Positions 45,118 through 55,100 of a stretch of DNA of 64,000 nt are shown here, in pieces. Each line of letters begins with the position of its first letter. Position 1 is the first letter of the stretch. The position numbers and the translations under genes were made by a program. This stretch comes from Eucommia ulmoides (taxonomy: Eukaryota > Streptophyta > Magnoliopsida > Garryales > Eucommiaceae): NCBI GenBank assembly GCA_016647705.1, contig CM028330.1, positions 47,272,397 to 47,336,396 on the forward strand, given 5' to 3'. The notes under the pieces are model-generated. The model had not been told where the DNA came from, did not search any database, and saw only the letters and a program-made list of their open reading frames with translations.

Positions 45118-45859
45118 ACCCTCCTTTTTTTTTTTTTTTTTTGGACAGAATAAAAAAGAAAAAAAAAATTGGGTTTCCAAAAGATAGAACAAGAGAGATG
45201 GGTAGAGGGCTAATTTATAGGCACATGAAATGAAGAAAACCGTGGAAAAACTGAACAGGTATGGACATGTATGGAGGGAATCAGTTGGGGGCACTTAAAT
45301 GATCGAAATGCCCTTGAAGTAACGTTGACCGTTACTTTGACTTCACAGATTCCTCTTCAAGGGCCAAATTGAAACGATTTTCAAATGTTGAGATCAAATG
45401 TGTTGAGTTTCAAATCTTAGGGGCCAATTGAACACTATGACCATCTTTCAGGGACCAAAAAAGGTCTTTTTTCCCTTAGTTATAGGGTTGCTCCGTGTTT
45501 TCTTATTTGGCCCTTCAATTTTTTATTTTTTTTATCAAAGTGGTCCTCGTATTTATAGTCATATTTTTAAGTGATCATTCCGTCAAAAATAGATGTTAAT
45601 TGTGATGGATTTGAGGTATGTGACTTGTACATGCAAACTTCAGGGTGAAAAAGTAATTTTATTTTGAGCAAATTACAGTTTTAGTCCTCGTATTTGCACG
45701 TGTTTTTTCATTTGGCCTTCCAAATTTCTTTTGTCAAAATAATCCTCATATTTGCAACTCTTTTTTTAAGTGGTTCTTCCGTAAAAAAAAAGAGTTAATT
45801 GTGATGGATTTGAGACATGTGAATTGCACACGCAAACTTTAGGGGCAAAAAAATAATTT

Positions 45860-45861
<2 letters not shown>

Positions 45862-45906
<45 letters not shown>
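45862..45906. repeat. Poly-T tract
   Basis: 45 consecutive T, inside the left TIR of the Pack-MULE. Confidence 0.97.
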
Positions 45907-45931
45907 CGATAACGTCAGCATTCTCCATCTC

Positions 45932-46850
45932 TTACCATTGCCTGCCACCTTCATCCTCTTCTCTCCAGAGCTCAACCCAATTCTTCTTTGCTTCTTCGAA
46001 CCTTGTAAACGACCCAACCGCCAGCTTTGACAACTTCTCTACTGTGTATTCCCCTACCTCCACATTGTTATGGGTTTTATTGGCGCTCAAAAGAGTCACC
46101 CACACCATCGACGTCAAATCCATCAACATCTCTCCGATCAATCTCGTCGCCTCCTCTATGTGACCTACGCGACCCAACAAATCCATCATGGAAGCGTAAT
46201 GCTCAACGCCGGGAACAACTCTGAACAACCCACCTCGCATCTTCTCAAAAAACTCAATCCCTTTATCCACCAGACCTGAATGATGACAAGTGTAAAACAA
46301 AACAAGAAATGTCACGCTGTCTCTTTTCATACCGAAATTCCTCATCCGATCGAATATTCCGATAGCCTCCTCTCCCCTTCCATGAATGTCGTACCTCGCC
46401 ATTAACGACGTCCACGACACCTAATTTCTTTGACCCATCAAATCAAACACCACCTTCGCCACATCAACATCGCCGGACTTCACATATATATTGATTAGAC
46501 AATTCGCGACAAACAAAAACCCATTTTCGTAACGACTACGCAAAACATACCCATGAATCTACTTCCCAAACCTTAACGACACAAGATAAGCACACACCAT
46601 TAACGCACAACACACAGTAAACGCATTCGGTTTTACATAGTTATTATGATTCACCATCACCGAGAAAATCTCCATAGTATTGTTGACGCCACCGTGCTAT
46701 GTGTATCCACTAATCATAACCGTTTATGTCACCACATTTTGACTGTGAGCTCCCATGTCATCGAACATTCTCCGAGCTACCTTATCCTTCTTACACTTTG
46801 CATACATGCTTAGAAGTCCATTAACCACCATTACATCGTCCCCTATATCG
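45932..46850 (-). pseudogene. Captured E-type PPR gene fragment
   Basis: Minus strand, one frame with stops: NGLLSMYAKCKKDKVARRMF, VMISGYT, stop, KPNAFTVCCALMVCAYL, stop at GK*IHGYVLRSR, LFVANCLINIYVKSGDVDVA, a TAG at 46421-46423, then an open run VSWTSLMARYDIHGRGEEAI, FDRMRNFGMKRDSVTFLV, HYASMMDLLGRVGHIEEATR and VWVTLLSANKTHNNVEVGEY. These are P-L-S PPR repeats followed by the E-domain start; the wording is close to the At5g16860 group, as I remember it. PPR proteins bind organelle RNA. Only the last four to five repeats are present, and the end runs into the TIR. Confidence 0.85.
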
Positions 46851-48123
46851 TTCCCGGCGTGGCTAGTTTTTTTGGTGGTCTTTATTACCTTTGGCGATTC
46901 GGTGCTCGGATTAGCGTAGGGTGCGGTGTCAGCTAGTTGGGATCCGGCGAAAGCGGAGTCATTTATAGGGTTCGAGGAAGTGCAGAAGAATTGGATTGAG
47001 ATCTGGAGAAAATAAGATGCAGGTGGCCGTCAACGATGAGGGATAAAGAATGCTGACGTTGTCAAAAAAGAAAAAGGAAAAAAGGAAAAGCAAAAATTAC
47101 TTTTCTACCCCAGAAGTTTGTATGTGCATGTCACATATCACAAGTACGAGGACTACTTTGACCAAAAAAAAAAATTAGAAGGCCAAATGGAAAAATGTGT
47201 TTAAATATGAGGACCAAAATTATAATTTTCCAATAGCAAAATTACTTTTCTGCCTCTGAAGTTTGCATGTGCAAGTCACATGCCTCAAGTCCATCACAAT
47301 TAAAGCCTATTTTTTATGGAAGGGCCACTTAAAAAAACGATTGCAAATATGAGAACCATTTTGACAAAACAAAAAAAATTGAAGGGCCAAATGCAAAAAC
47401 GCATGCAAATACAAGGACCAAAACTCTAATTTGCTCTTAGTTATAACTCAAAAAATAGTGAGATGTGATATAAGTCTTTTTTTTTTTTTTTTAATATTAA
47501 TTAAAATTTCAAACACTCCATTATAATTTATTAAAATTTTAAGTTTTTCATTTGATAACTATTTTGATAATTTTTAATTTTTGTGTTTATTGTCACTTAT
47601 TTTGTTTAATTATTCTTTTGTAACTCTTATGTTTTTTATACTACATAAAGGGGGTTGGCCACTCTGATCATGAGATTAAAATAATCCTATTGTTAGTAGA
47701 AAATGGTGTGCGGTATTTTATTATATGACGTAAATGTTTGGACTGATGGATTTAAAATGTTTGGTATGGGTTGACTTAAATTATTTGAATTTGGTGTTTT
47801 AAATATATTATTTATTACATTGGTGGCAGTGGGAAAATTGGTTTCCAACCTGGAATGCGATATATATGATAGTATCTTTTGAAACGTGGTGTTTGAAAAG
47901 AAAAATATATACACTTGATCCATAAATTATTTTATATTATGAAGACGGTCTTCTATATAAGTATACAAAATCATATTTTTCATATAAACGGTGAAAAAAT
48001 GTGTTTATAAAAATCAAACGATTTTATGACTTATGTGGATCAAGTGAGTTTTAAATATGGAAAATGGTTTTATACTATGCCATAGTTTTCTTCTCGTTAG
48101 GTCGATATGACCTACGAGATGTG

Positions 48124-48222
48124 GATTATCTGCTAGACATGGTCCTGCAGAGTGGTGATTATCTGCTAGGCATAGTCCTACAGAGTAGTAATTATCTGCT
48201 AGGAAAAGTCCGGCAGAGCGTG
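48124..48222 (+). repeat. 33-bp tandem repeat, 3 units
   Basis: Units GATTATCTGCTAGRCATRGTCC start at 48124, 48157 and 48190. Because 33 is a multiple of three, the open frame 48064-48294 contains an 11-residue repeat (DYLLDMVLQSG, DYLLGIVLQSS, NYLLGKVRQSV). Member 1 has no matching frame, so coding is unlikely. Confidence 0.85.
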
Positions 48223-48478
48223 GACCCATCAGGAGTGCAAATCTTGCGGATGGCTGCCCCTATCCTTGGAGATATAAAAGGGCTCTGGCACTAGCAGTCG
48301 CTGTAGTTAGCACCAGTCGTACGAGTTACAACTGCTAGTCACTGTAATTGGCGCAGTTGTACAGGTTGCAGTACCGTTGTAACTCCCGATCGTGAGGTAA
48401 ACGATCTTACAGCTAGTAGGGAATTATGTTATTTTATTATATATACGTGAGTTGATTTGTCGATTTGAAAAATTGGTG

Positions 48479-48634
48479 CTATGTTGAAAATATTTGGTTG
48501 AAATGTTGATATTGACAGTGAGGTGGTTATATTTTGTTGAGATCTATGTTGAGATTCTATGTTGAAAATATTTGGTTGAGATTTTGATATTGACGGTGCA
48601 TTGGTTATATTTGGTTGAGATTTGAATATAGCTC
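48479..48634 (+). repeat. 78-bp tandem duplication
   Basis: 'CTATGTTGAAAATATTTGG' starts at 48479 and again at 48557; the copies match at about 90% through 'TGGTTATATTTGGTTGAGAT'. It is absent from member 1. Confidence 0.8.
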
Positions 48635-49901
48635 GGTGGGGCTACATTTTATATTAGAAAGTGGATTTGGATGAAAATATTTGGGAAATGGATTTTGATA
48701 AAACTTGATCCATAAAATATTTTTTTATACTATGAAGACAGTACACCGATAAAAAAAATAACTCGGTTATATGTATTGGTCCACTACTAACATTAGGCAG
48801 AGTCGAAATGTGGGGTCATTGGGATTTCATGGGGTAAGGATAATCTGAATTATCCTTAAGTTGATGAGTATTTTAGAAAATTTACTGATATAATATTTTA
48901 TATACAGTGATTATTGATTTTTGTGACGTATCGAATTTTCGTAGTTGGGACGTATTTATTTCGATACATATTTATATGTGGTTATATGTTTGAGAAGTTT
49001 TTATGTGGATTGAGACGTATCTGAGATGCTTGGCCTTATCAGAGACTTGATTAAATGTGGAAGCATGAAGGGAATTCTTATAGATGACCCGTTTGACGTA
49101 TTTTGATACGTATTGATGTGGTTTGGTGATATTTATGTGTTTTGAGGAATATTTATATGATTTGACGTGATTGAAAATGTATCTATATGATTTTGACGTA
49201 TTGCGAAAAATTTATTATTTGACGTTAGATTGTTGTAATATTTATAAAACCTTCACGAGATTATTGAGAATTTTGATATAGATATTGAGATTGATGATTT
49301 TTGGTCTCACGGGTCAGTTCACGTGGAGTTGGGCTATCTGTTGCTTATGATATTGGTTATGAGCATTGTTGGTTTAAGTGTTGGATGGATATGTTGTTGC
49401 GAAATGCGTTGACTGGAAATGTCGAATAAAATGGTTAAATGTTCGTTATCAAAAAATTATTGTCGGAATGAAATAGACCCATTCCACTGAGACTACCGTG
49501 ATATTTTAAGGATATATTATATTTATATTGTTATTGATTGTTACTCTTATCAGAGTAGCGCAGCGGAAGCATTTAGAAACATGAGATTCTTGACAGTTGG
49601 TTGTTTGTGTTAGGTGTTACCAACCAAAGTGCACCCTATTTGTTGGTTATTGGATATAATGTGGGCCACTGCGAATGAAAATATTGCGATGTGTAAAAAT
49701 GATTTGACGGATTTGACGGTTGAGAATTATGGGTGACTTTTGGTTATGGGACCCTACATAGAAAACAATTGCTCTAGAATCAAGTATGACTAACATGACC
49801 ATGCGGTACGAACCTGAATTTTATTGTTTTGACTAAAATTTTAAATTCCTATTGTTTTGAACAAAAATTTTGGGACAAAATTTCTTTTAGGTGGGAAAGG
49901 T

Positions 49902-52050
49902 TGTAAAACCCTGATTTTTTATTTAAGTTGTATTTTAAAATGTTTCAAAAATAACGGGGTGGATGACGCTATTAATTATTCGATTTAAAAGTTTAGAGGT
50001 CAATTTGTAATTTTTAAAACATTAAAATTAGAGTTGGGTTTAATTAAAAAACTTAACAAATTGAGGGGGGCTTATATAATTTAAAATAAAATAATAATAA
50101 TGAAGGGATAAATGAATGATTCACTGTTCCACTGTGTCTCTGATGGTGTGTATAGATGGTTCAGCGATGTGCTTGGTCGGTGAATATGTATATATATATA
50201 TATATATATATATTTAAATGTATATTTTCTATTTGTAATCAAACAAAACCAAGGGGGGACACGCGGCTGATCCTTCGTACCTATATATATACACCCATGC
50301 ACACACAAAGGGAGGAGAGGAGCAGAAACTGAGAACAGAGAAGAGAGAGAATCGGAGGTGGGTTCGCCGGTGAGTGTTCGGTGGTTGGCGATCGTGTGGG
50401 TTTGTTTGTGTTTGTGTGTTCTGGATGTGTGTGGGTGTCCAATTGTTATATATGTATGTGTTGTTCTGGTCATAGGAGAGTCGACGGAGTTCGCTGGCAG
50501 TGAATTAGAGAGAGAAAGTAGGTTCGGCCTTGTGCATGTGTTCTGTTCCATTCCGTCGTTGTATGTGTGCGTGCTCTGTTTTTGCACCGACTGTGTGTAT
50601 GTGTGTATGTATGTGCATGTGGGTGTCCGGTCAATCAGATGAAGTGGGTGTGAGTGTATTTTGATTATCATTGCGTGGTGTGAAATCGTCGTTGATCCTC
50701 CGGAGATTGTGTGGGTGTACGTGGGTGTGTCGTTCGGTTGTTTTGTTTGTAAGTGTGTGTGTGTCGTCGTCAGTTAATTAGGCCGGCGGTAAATGAGAGA
50801 TAGAGAGAGAAAGAAGTGGGTATGTGTGTGTTGTCTGATTTTTGGCGGTGTTCTGTTCACCGGTGTGTATATGGGTATGCTCTATTTGTGAGTGTGTGTG
50901 TGTGTGTGTGTATGCTGTTGCAACAATGTGTGTGTGTGTGTGTGTGTATATATGTGTGTTGTGCGCATGTGGGTGCAGGCGGCGGCGTGAGTTGGGCCGA
51001 CGGTCGTGGCAGTGAAGTGAGGTTGCGGGGGTAGCGTGGTCGGAGCAGCGATCGGCGGCAGGAGTAAGAAACGGTCGACGGCTGGTTGAAACAAAAGCAG
51101 GAAGCAGAAACAAGAAAAAGCAAACAGAAAAAAAAAATAAAGAAGAAGAAAGAAAGAAAAAGACAGAAAAATGAAGGGAAAAAAATGGAAAATTGCACAA
51201 ACAACCCCGATAAAAACTAAAAATCAAATCTCGTGGCCATTGGAAAATTCGGGAAAGGTAAAATTTCTAACTTCTTTAAATATATGCATTTAAATTTCTC
51301 AATGTGACATTTGTGTTATTATTGTTGGTGTATTTGGCGTTATCTGTTCGCATGAATATTATATTGATTATATTTTGATTATACGGAATCTAAATGGGAG
51401 TTATGTGACAATTATGTAAACAACATGTTAAGGTGTTTTTACATGGTGTATTTAATTTAAATGCACATATTAGAGGGGTTGGAGTTCTACTGAGCGTTGA
51501 CTCACAACCTCATAGTATTTGGTTGTGGTTGCAGGGTCGGCTGTGACGCAATAAGAGAAGAGTTTTTTGTGGAATTTCTATTGTAAAAATTGTAATTATG
51601 ATTTATTATTGTAATAAGAGAAAAACGGAAATTTTACTTATCATAGTTGTTGTAGAATATTTCTCTTAATAATAATGTATCAAATATTTGGTAAATGTAC
51701 CTGTTGAATATAACTGGTTTGATTTAATGTTGGGAAGTCGATTTTAAATAAAATTATGATGGGATAATTTGATTTGTTGAAATATGAAAATTTGGTTTTT
51801 AAATTACAAATTCGAGACTCTTTTAATTGGGTTGTTGTGTATGAAAAATCCGTGGATTAGCTATTAAATGGATTATTTGGATTTAAATGGTAACTTTTAG
51901 ATTAAGAAATTTCCGTTGTACAAGAATTATCGCCTTTAAACCAAAAATTACCAAAAGGTTGTAGATTTACAATTCGGCGAGTCGGTTTTAGGATATGAAT
52001 TTCTCTATAGGAGAAACCATAGTCCGACCCTGGAAAACTGAGTCGTGACA
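49902..52050 (+). repeat. LARD member 3, 3' LTR (2149 bp)
   Basis: It starts TGTAAAACCCTGATTTTTT and ends GAGTCGTGACA. The first and last parts align with the other family LTRs (from 51260 'AATTTCTAACTTCTTTAAATA', 51472 'GAGGGGTTGGAGTTCTACTGAGCG'). The middle, 50220-51240, is a G+C- and GT-rich segment not in the other copies, with purine-rich 50310-50360, many (GT)n runs and CGGCGG words. Open frames there (50358-51227) follow from the simple repeats. Confidence 0.78.
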
Positions 52051-52171
52051 CTCCTGGTGAACATGAACCCCAAGAAGAGGTGTTTGTGAGTAACAGTTGT
52101 ATCATAGAGTAACCATTACCATCAGAATCGTCACGTAGGGAGGTAATCGTGACAACGATCATTTGTGATTC

Positions 52172-52729
52172 CACTACAAGAAAAGAGATATTTGGCTATG
52201 ACTTTTTGGCAAAATTAAAAGTTGTAGCCTAATATGAGCACCTTTTGTCCAAGAAGTACAACTTCGTATCCATATGTAAGCAATAAGCCACAAAAATTTG
52301 GATTTCGTTGCGATTTTTCAACATCATACTTGGCGCCAAAAAAATGAGGAAATTTTTCCCGCAAATATGTTGGCGATAAAAAAATTTGTCTCTAATTCAT
52401 GCCTCAAGGTTAACACAAATGGCTACGATATGCGCTCGTCGTGAATCGATTAATTATATATTTCGTGACAAAAAAATTTTGTCCCAATTATGTGATCGAA
52501 ACGATGTCGTTTTGATCCAGGAAAAAATAATTTGTAGGTAAAAGTTAACCCTAAATTTTTTATCAAAAAGCCTTTCAGTAGCTTTATGTTCAAAATCGAC
52601 GTAGTTTTGATATTGAGAAAAAAAATTGTAGCTTACATTAACCCTAAGTTTTCAATAAATAAAAAAACCCTATCCATATCACATTTTCCAACCGCCACTA
52701 CTACAATAATTTATATCTATCATGCTTAG
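52172..52729 (+). mobile_element. CACTA-like terminus C
   Basis: CACTACAAGAAAAGAGATATTTGGC is a textbook plant CACTA end, followed by subterminal words TGGCTATGAC, TGTAGCC, TTGCGATTTTT and GTGACAAAAAAATTT. The element continues to an unknown limit; at 52730 it is interrupted by a solo LTR. No opposite terminus or transposase was recognised. Confidence 0.55.
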
Positions 52730-53184
52730 TGTCATGATCTTAGCTTGTCCAGTGCTTGTGAGCACATGGTCGCTTGTCCGTGACCCTTTTCATTTGTTTT
52801 CTAAACTAGTTTAGCTTAGATTAGCTTAATTTAATTTATTTCTTTCATTTCTTGTAAAAAGACACCATTATGACTCCTCGAGTATAATGATGTCTATTGT
52901 GGTCACTTGTATTTTTTTACTTAAAGTACTATGTGGGAGAACATGCTCTTAAAGTCATTCAAACCTTTCACACCTTGTAGCCTTTGATATTAATACAATT
53001 ATTGTTGTTATTGTAATTGTATTTTTCTCTACATTGCCGGCATGTGTTGTTGTAGGGAAACTCGTTTCTATTGAAACCGCTTTCGCTATTTAAGATCATC
53101 TGGTTTTCAGGCTTGCTACTAGGTGATCCCCTAGTTAGCGCCGCACGGTCTACTTTCTAGCCTCAAAAGGCTCGGCCCGTGACA
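52730..53184 (+). repeat. Solo LTR, family unknown (455 bp), TSD CTTAG
   Basis: It starts TGTCATGATCTTAGC and ends CTCGGCCCGTGACA, with CTTAG at 52725-52729 and 53185-53189 as 5-bp target duplication. The two ends are partly inverted (TGTCAYGRYC). A polyadenylation-like region (TTAATACAATTATTG) lies at about 52990-53005. No internal domain is present, so it is a solo LTR, presumably left by LTR-LTR recombination; a TRIM without internal part is the alternative. Confidence 0.85.
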
Positions 53185-53189
53185 CTTAG

Positions 53190-54232
53190 CAAATAAATTT
53201 ATATCGGTTTTTCAGTAAATTGTAATTATAAAATTATAAATAAAATAGTATGTCATTTAAAGTTTTATGTGATAATAAATAATTTTCTATTTTACTTTTT
53301 AATTAATTAAATATGATAATAATTAATAACTTTTAATCTTATTATTTCCTTATATCGAGATAATAAGCCAAAGGTAGCGCTCTTTGCCTCTCATAATCAG
53401 AACAGTTTTTCCTAAACCTAGAACCACCATCAATTCTCTACCTCTTTCCCTTTCATGACATCTCTTCCTCTTTGCTCCTACCTCGCCGATGCTCTGCTCT
53501 TTCTCTCTCACAATATTTGCTTATCTCGCTCTCAAACCCTGTTGATGCTCTATGCTCATGCCACTGCTCAATTGCTCACAAGCCAGTTAATTTTGTCGTA
53601 GTTAGTTCATTACTTAAATTTTTGAGAAGTTTATTACTTATGTTGTTGTGCTAGTTTTGAATGTTTATCTAAATTATTGTCTAATATTTATTTAAATTAT
53701 TGTTAAAATCATATTATTTGCCTAACAATCTAAAATAGTGATTGTGTTATATTTTAGAAACTTGATTGTTTGGAGAAAAAACGGTTTCAAAATTTATTTT
53801 AAAAAAAATATTATTTTTTTGAAAGAAAGAAATATTTTGTTTTTCAAAACGTTGTTTACCCATTAGTATATTTCATCTAGTGTTGTTTATACTTTTCAGT
53901 TATATTGCAATTTATTTCTTTTTTCTTTATCTTTTCAATGTTAAATGTCAAAAATCTTACTATTTATAATTATATAGATTAAGAATGAAATAATTTATTA
54001 TTTATTAAATTTGTAAAGTGAGTTACTGTCTTTACAAATATAGTAAAATGATTATGTGTTGACTAAAATATTTATAAAAAAAAAGTTGTGAATTTTGTTT
54101 GATACTTTGTGATTTGTTTAAATAGTTCATTTATTATTATTGTTTATATTTTTTATATATATCTTTGTGCTTAATCGTTACAGAGTGATAATTCAATTTC
54201 TATAGAGCCTTTTGTATCTATATATCACTGTT
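53190..54232. other. Non-genic or element-derived stretch
   Basis: No gene is supported. 53380-53600 is pyrimidine-rich and less A+T-rich (CTCTTTGCCTCTCATAATCAG, then CCTACCTCGCCGATGCTC) and looks like a plant 5' leader; the 60-codon frame at 53472-53654 is not recognised. 53650-54230 is A+T-rich and may hold the decayed 5' LTR of the copia element whose gag begins at 54233. Confidence 0.5.
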
Positions 54233-55100
54233 ATGGCTCGTTTAGATGAATCTGATAGTGTTAAACCTGAAAATTTTAGTGACAAATACATCCGTAGATA
54301 GCAAAAACAACTTCGCAATTGGCTTATTGTACTAGAGTTAATATTAGTTATAGATGATTCACCTTCCAGTTAAGAAGTACCTTATTCTTCTTGGCTCATT
54401 ACACCTGAAAAAATAAATTATGCTTATATTCATAGAATCCTTAGTGCTTTGCCTGATCATATTTATGATGTTTATTAAAATTCGACCTCTTCTGCTAAAG
54501 AACTTTGGAATATTTTGCAAGTTGAGTATTGTATTGATGATGCTAGAATTAAGAGATTTGATATCTCTACATTCAATAATTATAAAATGTTGGACAATAA
54601 GTCTATAGGAGACCAAATTCACATGTTTAAAGAATATTTAAGAGGATTGGAAGAGAATGGTATTGTTCTTAGTGAAGACTTCAAGGTTTCATTCCTTATA
54701 GATAAATTGTTACCTTCTTGGTTTGGCCATGCCAACAACTCTTAGGCATACATAAGGTGATTTGTCTTTATATCTAGCCATCAATTCTATCAAGGTTGAG
54801 AAAGAACATCGATTCTTAAGTTCTAAACATCAACATGAGAAACCTTCTCATATCAATGTGGTAGAAAATGATAAGAATAACAAAGTTCAAAATCTCAATA
54901 GTAAGAACAATTTTCATCCTAAGCATAACAACTTTAAACCCAATAGATCTGTCAATTGCTCAAGTCAATGAACAAGCCACCTTAATCGTACAATTACATC
55001 AAAAGGTTTGAAGAAAGATAAGATGCATTGTTTTGTTTGCGGTCGGGACAACCACAAAGTAAGATATTGCTTCTATAAGAAGATTGAGCCTTGAAAGCCT
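54233..55100 (+). pseudogene. Ty1/copia Gag (UBN2) with intact zinc knuckle
   Basis: From the ATG at 54233 the frame reads MARLDESDSVKPENFSDKYI, then stops, LSALPDHIYDVY, ELWNILQVEYCIDDARIKRF, NNYKMLDNKSIGDQIHMFKE, LEENGIVLSEDFKVSFL and DKLLPSW: the UBN2-type copia Gag. A frame change at about 54745 is followed by LAINSIKVEKEHRFLSSK. The zinc knuckle CFVCGRDNHKVRYC at 55029-55070 has all four ligands. At least four in-frame stops make it inactive. Lineage is tentative (Tork/TAR-like). Confidence 0.85.

Larger units (their letters stand above)
44085..45475. mobile_element. Palindromic Mutator-like element with inverted GRF gene fragment
   Basis: Left arm 44085-44770 and right arm 44786-45475 are inverted copies, about 95% alike by eye, around a 15-base loop (44771-44785). 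The ends are GGGGAAAAAGACC and its inverse GGTCTTTTTTCCC. The 9-mer TTAGTTATA flanks both sides (44076-44084 and 45476-45484); nine bases is the MULE target duplication. The outer 300 bases of each arm act as terminal inverted repeat; the inner 350 are a captured gene piece. A transcript through it would fold into a nearly 690-bp hairpin. No transposase is encoded. Confidence 0.88.
45485..47436. mobile_element. Pack-MULE carrying a PPR gene fragment (1952 bp)
   Basis: Long inverted ends: left 45485-45863 and right 47091-47436 each contain two related TIR modules in tandem ('AAATTACAGTTTTAGTCCTCG', 'CATTTGGCCYTTC', 'TTAATTGTGATGGA', 'GCAAACTTYAGGGGCA'). An inner inverted pair, 45907-46016 with 46935-47066 ('AACGTCAGCATTCT', 'TCAAYCCAATTCTTCT'), continues the TIRs inward. 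TTAGTTATA flanks at 45476-45484 and 47437-47445. The outermost 35 bases of the left end are replaced by GGGTTGCTCC-like DNA. Between the TIRs lies a PPR gene piece; no transposase. Confidence 0.82.
47690..52050 (+). mobile_element. LARD-family element, member 3 (5' LTR absent)
   Basis: Internal non-coding sequence homologous to 14040-15748 of member 1 is followed by a 3' LTR (49902-52050). Shared landmarks are 'ACTATGCCATAG' (48076), 'AACTCCCGATCGTGAGGTAAA' (48380), the 'GTGTTAGGTGTTACCAACCAA' region (49608), 'GAATTATGGGTGACTTTTGG' and a tract AGGTGGGAAAGGT before the LTR. No 5' LTR of the family precedes it; its left limit is uncertain, between 47450 and 47900. No protein domain is encoded. 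Confidence 0.7.

Noticed and set aside
50358-51227. Several overlapping open frames on both strands, up to 149 and 196 codons nearby
   Set aside because: They run through (GT)n and (CA)n tracts inside an LTR and give Thr/His or Cys/Val low-complexity products.
53380-53654. Leader-like pyrimidine-rich segment considered as first exon of a host gene
   Set aside because: No following exon or domain is visible; it may be part of the CACTA stretch or a decayed LTR.
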